From the NCBI RefSeq assembly GCF_032681285.1, contig NZ_CP136336.1, positions 3,583,001 to 3,647,000 on the forward strand: a DNA stretch of 64,000 nucleotides, in the 5' to 3' direction. The position numbers and the translations under genes were made by a program. The notes under the pieces are model-generated. The model saw only the letters and a list, made by a program, of their open reading frames with translations. It ran no database searches and was not told the origin of the DNA. The DNA comes from Piscinibacter gummiphilus. Its GTDB lineage: Bacteria; Pseudomonadota; Gammaproteobacteria; Burkholderiales; Burkholderiaceae_C. This document shows positions 25,080 through 32,723 of this stretch, piece by piece. Positions within the stretch are counted from its first letter, which is position 1. Every line of letters starts with the position of its first letter.

Positions 25080-27026
25080 ATGACCCCAGAACTCGGCCAC
25101 CTGGCCCTCATCCTTGCGCTCTTGGTGGCGCTGGTCCAAGGTGTGCTGCCGATCTTCGGTGCGCACCGGGGCCATGCCGGCTGGATGGCGCTCGCCCGCC
25201 CGGCCGCGCAGACGCAGTTCCTGCTGGTGGCCTTCGCCTTCGGCTGCCTGATGCACGCCTTCATCGCCAACGACTTCTCGGTGCAGTACGTGGCGCAGCA
25301 CTCCAACTCCAAGCTGCCCACCGCGTACCGCGCGGCGGCGGTCTGGGGCGGCCATGAAGGCTCGCTGCTGCTGTGGCTGCTGATGCTCACCGGGTGGTCG
25401 TGCGCGGTGAGTCTCCTGTCGCGCCAGCTGCCGCAGGCGATGGTGTCGCGGGTGCTGGGCGTGCTGGGCCTGGTGGCGGTGGGCTTCCTGCTCTTCATGC
25501 TGCTCACCTCCAACCCGTTCGACCGCCAGCTGCCCGGCGCGCAAGACGGTGCCGACCTGAACCCGCTGCTGCAGGACCCGGGCCTCGTCGTTCACCCGCC
25601 CATGCTCTACATGGGCTACGTCGGCTTTTCGGTGGCCTTCGCCTTTGCCATCGCTGCGCTCCTCGCCGGCCGGCTCGACGCCGCCTGGGCGCGCTGGTCG
25701 CGCCCGTGGACCAACGTCGCCTGGGTCTTCCTGACACTCGGCATCGCGCTCGGCTCCTACTGGGCCTATTACGAGCTGGGCTGGGGCGGCTGGTGGTTTT
25801 GGGACCCGGTGGAAAACGCCTCCTTCATGCCCTGGCTGATCGGCACCGCGCTGATCCACTCGCTGGCGGTGACCGAAAAGCGCGGCAGCTTCAAGAACTG
25901 GACGGTGCTGCTGGCCATCGCCGCCTTCTCGCTCTCGCTGCTGGGCACCTTCCTCGTGCGCTCGGGCGTGCTGACTTCGGTGCACGCCTTCGCGACCGAC
26001 CCCAAGCGCGGCATCTTCATCCTCGCCTTCCTGGTGGTCGTGATCGGCGGCTCGCTCACGCTCTTTGCGTGGCGCGCGGCCAAGGTGAGCATGGGCGGCG
26101 CCTTCGCCCTCTTCTCGCGCGAGACGCTGCTGCTCGTCAACAACGTGCTGCTGGCCGTGGCCTGCGGCTCGGTGCTGCTGGGCACGCTCTACCCGCTGCT
26201 GATCGACGCCCTCGGCATGGGCAAGCTCTCGGTCGGCCCGCCCTACTTCAACTCGGTCTTCGTGCCGATCATGCTGCCGCTGCTCTTCCTGCTGGCGGTC
26301 GGGCCGCTCGCCCGCTGGAAGCATGCCGATGCGCGTGACATGGCACGGCGCCTGCGCCTGGCCGCCGTGATCGCCGTGGTGGCGGGCGTCGGCCTGCCCT
26401 TCCTGGTCGGCGACCACTGGAGCCCTCTGGTCGCGCTCGGCCTGCTGCTCGCCGTGTGGATCGTCGCCAGCAGCGCCTTCCAGATCCGCGAGCGCCTGCG
26501 CTCGGGCTGGCCGCCGCGCTCGTATTGGGGCATGCACATCGCACACATCGGCATGGCGGTGTTCGTGGTCGGCGTGACGATGGTCAAGGGCTACGAGGTC
26601 GAGAAGGACGTGCGCATGGCGGTGGGCGACACCGTCGAGATGGGTGGCTATACCTTCCGCCTCGATGGCGTGCGCCAGGTCGAAGGCCCGAACTACACCG
26701 CCGCACGCGGCGACGTGGCCCTCTTGAAAGACAAGGTGGAACTGCGCCACCTGCACCCCGAGAAGCGCAACTACTTCTCCTCGCAGATGCCCATGACCGA
26801 GACCGCCATCGACACCGGCTTCACCCGCGACCTCTACGTCTCGCTGGGTGAGGCGCTCGACACCGAAGGCCGCGTGTGGAGCGTGCGGGTCTACTACAAG
26901 CCCTTCGTGATGTGGATCTGGAGCGGCTGCCTGCTGATGGCGCTCGGCGGCGGCATCGCCGCGGCCGACCGGCGCTACCGCCTGAAGCAAAAGAGTGCCG
27001 TCGCCGTGCACGGAGCCCCCGCATGA
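25080..27026 (+). CDS. ccmF: Haem lyase CcmF
   Basis: CcmF is the large multi-pass membrane subunit of the haem lyase that joins haem to CXXCH motifs. The 648 residues contain about 14-15 membrane helices and the tryptophan-rich WWD-type haem-handling segment (GWGGWWFWDPVENASFMPW, about residues 234-252). Conserved histidines are present (VWGGHEGSLLLW and VVHPPMLYMGYVG). The length is normal for the family. It begins 31 bases after ccmE and overlaps ccmG by 4 bases (ATGA). Confidence 0.97.
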   Translation: MTPELGHLALILALLVALVQGVLPIFGAHRGHAGWMALARPAAQTQFLLVAFAFGCLMHAFIANDFSVQYVAQHSNSKLPTAYRAAAVWGGHEGSLLLWLLMLTGWSCAVSLLSRQLPQAMVSRVLGVLGLVAVGFLLFMLLTSNPFDRQLPGAQDGADLNPLLQDPGLVVHPPMLYMGYVGFSVAFAFAIAALLAGRLDAAWARWSRPWTNVAWVFLTLGIALGSYWAYYELGWGGWWFWDPVENASFMPWLIGTALIHSLAVTEKRGSFKNWTVLLAIAAFSLSLLGTFLVRSGVLTSVHAFATDPKRGIFILAFLVVVIGGSLTLFAWRAAKVSMGGAFALFSRETLLLVNNVLLAVACGSVLLGTLYPLLIDALGMGKLSVGPPYFNSVFVPIMLPLLFLLAVGPLARWKHADARDMARRLRLAAVIAVVAGVGLPFLVGDHWSPLVALGLLLAVWIVASSAFQIRERLRSGWPPRSYWGMHIAHIGMAVFVVGVTMVKGYEVEKDVRMAVGDTVEMGGYTFRLDGVRQVEGPNYTAARGDVALLKDKVELRHLHPEKRNYFSSQMPMTETAIDTGFTRDLYVSLGEALDTEGRVWSVRVYYKPFVMWIWSGCLLMALGGGIAAADRRYRLKQKSAVAVHGAPA

Positions 27027-27550
27027 AGAAGCGCTACCTGCTGATCCCGCTGGCGCTCTTCATCGTGCTGGCGGTGTTCCTCGCCATCGGCCTCAACCGC
27101 GACCCGCGCGAAGTGCCGTCGCCGCTCGTGGGCAAGCCCGCGCCGGCCTTCAACCTGCCCCAGCTCCAGAAGGAAGGCAGCTTCAGCCCGAAAGACATGA
27201 CCGGCAAGGTGTGGCTGCTCAACGTGTGGGCCTCGTGGTGCGTGTCGTGCCGCGTCGAGCACCCGGTGCTGGTCGACCTCGCCAAGCGCAAGATCGCGCC
27301 CATCGTGGGCCTGGACTACAAAGACCAGCGCCCCGAAGCGCTCAACTGGCTGGCCCGCCACGGCGACCCCTACGACCTGTCCGCCGTCGACGCCGATGGC
27401 CGCGTGGGCATCGACTACGGCGTCTATGGCGTACCCGAGACCTACGTGATCGACAAGGCCGGCGTGATCCGCTTCAAGCAGATCGGCCCGGTGACGCCCG
27501 AGGTGCTCGACAAGAAGATCCTGCCGCTGATCGCGGAGTTGCAGAAATGA
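27023..27550 (+). CDS. ccmG: Thiol:disulfide interchange protein CcmG/DsbE
   Basis: Membrane-anchored periplasmic thioredoxin that keeps apocytochrome cysteines reduced for haem attachment. The 175 residues have an N-terminal anchor (about residues 5-24), the active site NVWASWCVSCRVEHP (C73, C76) and the family stretch VYGVPETYVIDKAGVIRFK with GPVTPEVL near the end. It overlaps both ccmF and ccmH by 4 bases, which signals tight translational coupling. Confidence 0.96.
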   Translation: MKKRYLLIPLALFIVLAVFLAIGLNRDPREVPSPLVGKPAPAFNLPQLQKEGSFSPKDMTGKVWLLNVWASWCVSCRVEHPVLVDLAKRKIAPIVGLDYKDQRPEALNWLARHGDPYDLSAVDADGRVGIDYGVYGVPETYVIDKAGVIRFKQIGPVTPEVLDKKILPLIAELQK

Positions 27551-28005
27551 GCGCAAAGCACTTCTTCCTGGCGCTGTCGGTCGCGCTCGCGGCCACCGCT
27601 GCGCCCGCCAAGGATGCCGCCCCGCTCGCCGAAGACCCGGCCGTCGAAGCCCGCCTCGTGCACATCAGCGAAGAGCTGCGCTGCCTGGTCTGCCAGAACG
27701 AATCGCTCGCCGGCTCGCGCGCCGACCTGGCGCTCGACCTCAAGCGCGAGATCCGCACGATGATCAAGGCCGGAAAGAGCGACCAGGAGATCCGTGACTT
27801 CCTGGTCAACCGCTACGGCGATTTCGTGCTCTATCGCCCGCCCGTCAAGCCGACCACCTGGCTGCTGTGGGGCGGGCCCTTCGTGCTGATGGCGGGCGGC
27901 GTGATCGCCCTCATCGCCTTCCTGCGCCGCCGCAAGCCCGCCGAGGCAAACCTCACACCTGAAGAACAACGAAGAGCGGACGCTCTGATCAAGGGAGACT
28001 CCTGA
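27547..28005 (+). CDS. ccmH: Cytochrome c maturation protein CcmH
   Basis: CcmH is a periplasm-facing, membrane-anchored thiol protein of the haem lyase complex. The 152 residues have a signal peptide, the LRCLVCQNESLAGSRA motif with redox cysteines C46 and C49, a three-helix domain (REIRTMIKAGKSDQEIRDFL, VNRYGDFVLYRPP) and one C-terminal membrane helix. This is the short CcmH form; the TPR part is a separate gene (ccmI). It overlaps ccmG by 4 bases and ccmI by 1 base. Confidence 0.96.
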   Translation: MSAKHFFLALSVALAATAAPAKDAAPLAEDPAVEARLVHISEELRCLVCQNESLAGSRADLALDLKREIRTMIKAGKSDQEIRDFLVNRYGDFVLYRPPVKPTTWLLWGGPFVLMAGGVIALIAFLRRRKPAEANLTPEEQRRADALIKGDS

Positions 28006-29243
28006 TGGGCGGATTCGTCCTGGCCGCGGCCCTGCTGGTCGCGGTCACCCTGGTGGTGCTGCTGCGCCCGTGGAACCGCAAGCCCAAGGCTGCCGCGGGC
28101 AGCACGAGCGACGTCAACGCCGGCATCTACCGCGACCAGCTGGCCGAACTCGACCGCGACCTCGCGGCCGGCACGCTGAGCGCGGAAGACCACGCGCAAG
28201 CCCGCGCCGAGCTGCAACGCCGCCTGCTCGACGACGTGTCGGCCACCGACACGCCCGCCGTCACCACCGGCGGCATGAAGCACACCGTGCTGGTGCTCGC
28301 CTTGACGCTGCCACTGGCTGCAGCCGGGCTCTACACGTGGCTCGGCACGCCCGCCGCGCTCGACCCGCTGGCACGCGCCGCCCCCACGCAGCAGAACGTC
28401 GAGAAGATGGTGGCCGACCTGGCCGCCCGCATGGAGAAGAACCCCGACCCGCGCGGCTTCGTCGTGCTCGCGCGCAGCTACCGCGCCATGGGCCGCCTGC
28501 CCGAAGCCGAAGCGGCGTTCGAACGCATCGGGCCCGCCCTGCAGGAAAACGCCACGCTGCTGGCCGAGTACGCCGACGTGCTGGCGTCGCGCGCGATGGG
28601 CAACCTCGAAGGCAAGCCGATGGCGCTCATCGACCAGGCGCTCAAGCTCGAGCCCGAGAACCCGATGGCGCTTTCTCTCGCGGCCACCGCGGCCTACAAC
28701 CGCAGCGACTATGCGCAGGCGATCACCCGCTGGCAGCAGATCCTGCGCGTCGTGCCGCCCGATTCCGAAGACGCGCGCTGGCTCAACGATGCCATCGCGA
28801 AGACACGCGAGCAGCTGGCCGGCGTCGGCGGCACCGCCAAGGCGCCTGCGGCCACGGCCGCCGCCACGGCGACCCCGAGCCCGAAGACCACCGCAGCCGG
28901 CGCGAGCGTGAGCGGCCGTGTGAGCCTCGCGCCTGCATTGGCCGCCAAGGTGCAGCCGGGCGACACCGTCTTCATCTTCGCGCGCAACCCGCAAGGCTCG
29001 CGCCTGCCGCTGGCGGTGCAACGCATCCAGGTGTCGGCCCTGCCCTTCAGCTTCAAGCTCGACGACAGCATGGCGATGAGCCCCGAGGCCAAGATCTCCG
29101 GGGCGAGCGAAGTGCGCATCGAAGCCCGTGTCTCGCGCAGCGGCAACGCCACGCCGCAATCGGGTGACCTCATCGGCGCGAGCGCCACGGTCAAGCCGGG
29201 CGCCGACAAGGTCGAAGTCGTGATCGACCAGGTGCGGCCGTAA
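28005..29243 (+). CDS. ccmI: Cytochrome c maturation TPR protein CcmI
   Basis: CcmI/CycH captures apocytochrome C-termini and delivers them to the lyase. The 412 residues show an N-terminal membrane helix (VLAAALLVAVTLVVLLRPW), a heptad-like segment with YRDQLAELDRDLAAGTLS, a second membrane helix near residues 90-106, and TPR repeats around GFVVLARSYRAMGRLPEAEAA and NPMALSLAATAAYNRSDYAQA. The C-terminal beta-rich domain (about 300-412) is typical of long CcmI proteins. It is the last gene of the run; an AraC-type gene follows 12 bases later. Confidence 0.93.
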   Translation: MGGFVLAAALLVAVTLVVLLRPWNRKPKAAAGSTSDVNAGIYRDQLAELDRDLAAGTLSAEDHAQARAELQRRLLDDVSATDTPAVTTGGMKHTVLVLALTLPLAAAGLYTWLGTPAALDPLARAAPTQQNVEKMVADLAARMEKNPDPRGFVVLARSYRAMGRLPEAEAAFERIGPALQENATLLAEYADVLASRAMGNLEGKPMALIDQALKLEPENPMALSLAATAAYNRSDYAQAITRWQQILRVVPPDSEDARWLNDAIAKTREQLAGVGGTAKAPAATAAATATPSPKTTAAGASVSGRVSLAPALAAKVQPGDTVFIFARNPQGSRLPLAVQRIQVSALPFSFKLDDSMAMSPEAKISGASEVRIEARVSRSGNATPQSGDLIGASATVKPGADKVEVVIDQVRP

Positions 29244-29255
29244 GGCGCCACGCTG

Positions 29256-30071
29256 ATGGGGGCAGCCGAACGCCATCGCTGCGAAGTGATGGCGGCTCCA
29301 TGGCCCGGCGTGCACTTCACCCACATCGACAGCGCGCGCCACTTCCCGCGCCACTGGCATGACACCTACGGCGTCGGCCTGATCGACGACGGCGCCCACC
29401 ACTCGGCCAGCGGCCGCGGCGCCGTGCAGGCCTACGCGGGTGACCTCATCAGCACCAACCCCGGCGAAGTGCACGACGGCCGCCCGCACGGCGCGCCGGC
29501 ACGTCGCTGGCGCATGGTCTACATGGACGCTGCCGCGCTGCAGGCGAGCACGCTGTCGCCGGGCGACAACGCCAGCACCGCCCTCGCCCTCACGCGGCCG
29601 GTGTTCGACGACCCACCCTTGCGTCAGGCCCTGCGCCGTCTTTTCGCCCTGGCGCAAGACGCGGAAGCGCTGGCCCTCGACGAGGCCTGGGCCTCCGTCT
29701 GCGGGCAGCTGCTGGCGCGTCATGCGGGCCTCGCTGCCAGCCGCCCAGCGGCCTCGCCGGCGCTGCACCAGGTGCGCGATCAACTGGCCGACGACCTGAC
29801 CCACACCCCCACGCTCGCCGAGCTGGCCACCCTCGCCGGCCTGAGCCGCTTCCAGGTGCTGCGCCATTTCGCCGACGCCTACGGCATGCCGCCCCACGCC
29901 TGGCTGCGCCAGCAGCGGGTGCTGCGCGCGCGGGCGCTCATCTCGGCGGGCCAGGGGCTGGCCGAGGCCGCAGCCGCCTGCGGCTTCGCCGACCAGAGCC
30001 ACATGACGCGCAGCTTCGTGCAGCAGTTCGGCTTCACGCCCGGCGCCTGGCAACACGCCTCGCTGCAATAG
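29256..30071 (+). CDS. AraC family transcriptional regulator
   Basis: A 271-residue regulator with an N-terminal cupin-like sensor domain (FPRHWHDTYGVGLIDDGAHH, GDLISTNPGEVHDGRPHG). The C-terminal AraC DNA-binding domain covers about residues 165-271 (LAELATLAGLSRFQVLRHFA, then AAAACGFADQSHMTRSFVQQ and FGFTPGAW). Ligand unknown. It lies 12 bases after ccmI on the same strand, which could be read-through, but its likely targets are itself or neighbouring genes. No operator was recognised. Confidence 0.92.
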   Translation: MGAAERHRCEVMAAPWPGVHFTHIDSARHFPRHWHDTYGVGLIDDGAHHSASGRGAVQAYAGDLISTNPGEVHDGRPHGAPARRWRMVYMDAAALQASTLSPGDNASTALALTRPVFDDPPLRQALRRLFALAQDAEALALDEAWASVCGQLLARHAGLAASRPAASPALHQVRDQLADDLTHTPTLAELATLAGLSRFQVLRHFADAYGMPPHAWLRQQRVLRARALISAGQGLAEAAAACGFADQSHMTRSFVQQFGFTPGAWQHASLQ

Positions 30072-30134
30072 CGTTCAAGACCGCGGCGGGGCGGCGGCCG
30101 AGACTGCGGCCCTCGCCACCTCTTGCCGCTTCAG

Positions 30135-30941
30135 ATGACCCACGCTTACGTGCACGGCTACGCCGACCGCGAACACGAGCGCCTGCACGACCAGGCCCGC
30201 ACGCTGTCGGACCTGCTGCACCACGACACCCACTATCCCGAGGGTTGCACCGTGCTCGAAGCCGGCTGCGGCACCGGCGCGCAGACGCTGGAACTCGCCG
30301 CTCGAAGCCCGAGCGCCCGCTTCACCTGCGTCGACATCTCGGCCGCGTCGCTGGCCATGGCGAGCCGGCGCGCCGCCGAAGCCGGGCTGCACAACGTCGA
30401 GTTCCAGCAGGCCGACCTGCGCACCCTGCCCTTCGCCGCCGGCTCGTTCGATCACGTGTTCGTGTGCTTCGTGCTCGAACACCTGGCCGACCCCAGCGGC
30501 ACGCTGCGCAGCCTGCTTCGCCTGCTCAAACCCGGTGGCACGCTGACCGCCATCGAAGGCGATCACGGCTCCGTGATGTTCCACCCCGAGCACCCGGCCG
30601 CACGCCATGCGATCGACTGCCAGGTGCGGCTGCAGGCACGAGCCGGCGGTAACGCGCTCATCGGCCGCACGCTCCACCCCTTGCTGCAAGCGGCCGGTGC
30701 GCAGCGCGTGCAGGTGTCACCGCGCTTCGTCTATGCCGACGCCAGCCGCCCCGGCTGGGTCGACGGTTTCACGCGCAAGACCTTCACCGCCATGATCGAA
30801 GGCGTGCGCGACGAGGCCATCGCGGCGGGGCTGTCGTCTCCCGCCGACTTCGACGCCGGGGTGCAGGCCCTGCATCGCACCGCCGAGGCTGACGGGGTGT
30901 TCTGCTACACCTTCTTCAAGGCGGTGGCGCAGGCGTCGTGA
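30135..30941 (+). CDS. Class I SAM-dependent methyltransferase
   Basis: A 268-residue methyltransferase. The Rossmann core begins with motif I VLEAGCGTGAQTLELA, followed by FTCVDISAASLAMA (motif II), VEFQQADLRTLPFAAGSFDH and the LRLLKPGGTLTAIEGDHGS region. It belongs to the ubiE/type-11 group, but the substrate cannot be read from the sequence. I chose ATG 30135 rather than the TTG at 30123. Its 3' end overlaps by 26 bases the convergent hydrolase gene (30916-30941). Confidence 0.88.
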   Translation: MTHAYVHGYADREHERLHDQARTLSDLLHHDTHYPEGCTVLEAGCGTGAQTLELAARSPSARFTCVDISAASLAMASRRAAEAGLHNVEFQQADLRTLPFAAGSFDHVFVCFVLEHLADPSGTLRSLLRLLKPGGTLTAIEGDHGSVMFHPEHPAARHAIDCQVRLQARAGGNALIGRTLHPLLQAAGAQRVQVSPRFVYADASRPGWVDGFTRKTFTAMIEGVRDEAIAAGLSSPADFDAGVQALHRTAEADGVFCYTFFKAVAQAS

Positions 30942-31725
30942 CGGGGTCCGATGCCTCGGCCACGTGGCAGGCCGGGCTTCGCCGCAGCGGCAGCGTCTGC
31001 GCCATGCGATGCCAGAGATCGTTCCATGCCGGCCAGTCATGCCCGCCCGGCGCGGTGAAGACCTGGGCCGCTGGCAGCGACTGGCTGAAGAGCCGGTTGT
31101 TGTAGGCGAAACGGTCGTCGACGCCATACCCCTGCACGATGCGCAGCGTCGGCGCACCCGCGGCCGTCTGCTTCTTCAACCAACGCCACAGCCGCACGTC
31201 CACCTCCTCGTCGGGTCGGGGCGGCGGCGCAGGCCAGTGCGCGAGCCCGCCGGCGTTTTCGATGTCGAGCGCGGTGAGACGCGTGCCGAGGAAGGGCGCC
31301 AGCAACACCACTCCGTCGAGCGCCTGCGGGTGCTCGTCGGCGTAGAGCATCGCGCCCACCGCCCCGAGCGAGATGCCGACCAGCCACACATGGCGCACAC
31401 CGCGCGCCTTCGCAGGCTGCACCACGTCGGCGTGGAGGCGCTCGATGATGGTCCGGTCGCGGTAGTAGCCGAGGTGTGCGTCGACGAGCACCACATCGGC
31501 CGCCACCTGCCGAGCGCGCAAGGTACGCACAAAGCCTTCGCGCTGGAACTCCTCGGGCAAGGAATACGAGCCGGGCAGCATCACGATCAGCGTATCGGCC
31601 GGGCCGCAGGGCGCAGGCTGCTCGAGCGTGCGCAGCGGCACCACCGACGGCCGCACCGTCTCGCAGCCCACGAGACCGAGCGTGAGTGCAGCGGCGACGG
31701 CGATGAGGAGCGTGCGAAGTGTCAT
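30916..31725 (-). CDS. Alpha/beta hydrolase lipoprotein
   Basis: A 269-residue predicted lipoprotein (lipobox LTLGLVGC). The alpha/beta hydrolase fold has an early oxyanion-type strand LIVMLPGSYS, the nucleophile elbow WLVGISLGAVGAML (GXSXG with serine) and a late TAPGGHDWPAW histidine region; the likely acid lies near GYGVDDRF. The substrate is unknown; short-chain esters are plausible. The longer frame starting at 31953 has no signal, so I use ATG 31725, which overlaps the preceding depolymerase-like gene by 4 bases (ATGA). Confidence 0.83.
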   Translation of the reverse strand: MTLRTLLIAVAAALTLGLVGCETVRPSVVPLRTLEQPAPCGPADTLIVMLPGSYSLPEEFQREGFVRTLRARQVAADVVLVDAHLGYYRDRTIIERLHADVVQPAKARGVRHVWLVGISLGAVGAMLYADEHPQALDGVVLLAPFLGTRLTALDIENAGGLAHWPAPPPRPDEEVDVRLWRWLKKQTAAGAPTLRIVQGYGVDDRFAYNNRLFSQSLPAAQVFTAPGGHDWPAWNDLWHRMAQTLPLRRSPACHVAEASDPVTTPAPPP

Positions 31726-32639
31726 CGTGCTCGGAAGAAGTCCCAGATGAGGTCGGTGGCCGAGATCGCGGCCGAGCCCCGGCCCCGCCCACGCGGCTTG
31801 GCCCCACCTGGCCATGAATGCCCGCCCGTCTCGGTGACGCAGAGCTTGACCTCGGTGCCCTGCCCGCGGCAGCCCGTGTAGGCCTCGCAGTAGGCACCCG
31901 GCGCCTCGAACACACGCTCGGGCGTGCGCTGACAGCCGTTCAGCTGCACCCACTTCGAGATCGACTCGGGCACGGACACGAAAGAGGTCACTGCACGCGA
32001 CTTGCGCCCGGCGCCGCCATCGAACAACTCCAGCTCGTCGTCGCGCGCATGGATGTGCAGCACCGACACGGGCGAGGCCGGCTGACAGTTGCGCGTGTTG
32101 TCGGTACCGGCCACCGCGGCGATGGCGCGGAAGGTTTCTGGCATCTCGCAGGCGAGGCGATAACTCATCATGGCGCCGTTGGACATGCCGCTCGCATAGA
32201 AGCGCTTCGGGTCGATGCCCGGCTGCGCACTCAGGCGCCCGACGATCTCGCGGATGAAGCCCACGTCGTCGGCGTTTTCATCGCGGGCGAGGCCGCAGCA
32301 GTTGCCGGCATTCCAGGTGGCCAGCCTGCCGCCGCGGAAACGGCTGTAGCCATTGGGGAACACCACCACGTAGCCCGCGGCATCGGCTTTGGCGATCTGC
32401 CCGTAGAAGCGGTCGTCGGCCTGGATGTCCATGCTGCCGCCGCCGCCATGCAGCGCAAACACCACCGGCATCGGCTTGTCGGCCGAGAAGCCCGGCGGCA
32501 CGTGCACGCGGTACAGCCTCGTCTTGCCGCCGTGTTCGATGGAGAACGAGTGGTCGCCGGGGCCGCTGATCGTGCCTTCGGCAGCGTGCGAGGGCCCCAG
32601 CCACGCCCAGGCCAACGACAGCAGTAGCACAAGCCGCAT
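31722..32639 (-). CDS. PHB depolymerase family (LpqC-like) secreted esterase
   Basis: A 305-residue secreted esterase of the polyhydroxybutyrate depolymerase/feruloyl esterase group. It has a signal peptide (about residues 1-19, ending GPSHAA), an HGGGGS oxyanion region, the nucleophile SGMSNGAMMSYRLAC, an aspartate around HIHARDDELELF and histidine in TETGGHSWPGG. Several cysteine pairs (NAGNCCGLA, CEAYTGCRGQG) suggest disulfides in an exported enzyme. I chose ATG 32639 over GTG 32657. It lies 84 bases after the caspase-like gene and may be in the same transcript. Substrate assignment is by family only. Confidence 0.87.
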   Translation of the reverse strand: MRLVLLLSLAWAWLGPSHAAEGTISGPGDHSFSIEHGGKTRLYRVHVPPGFSADKPMPVVFALHGGGGSMDIQADDRFYGQIAKADAAGYVVVFPNGYSRFRGGRLATWNAGNCCGLARDENADDVGFIREIVGRLSAQPGIDPKRFYASGMSNGAMMSYRLACEMPETFRAIAAVAGTDNTRNCQPASPVSVLHIHARDDELELFDGGAGRKSRAVTSFVSVPESISKWVQLNGCQRTPERVFEAPGAYCEAYTGCRGQGTEVKLCVTETGGHSWPGGAKPRGRGRGSAAISATDLIWDFFRAR

Positions 32640-32723
32640 CGCCCACTTACCCAGCACAGATGCCCCTGAGATGACGCACGCGAAGGCTCCCGTTGTGAAT
32701 TCAGGGAGCGACCTTACTGCATC

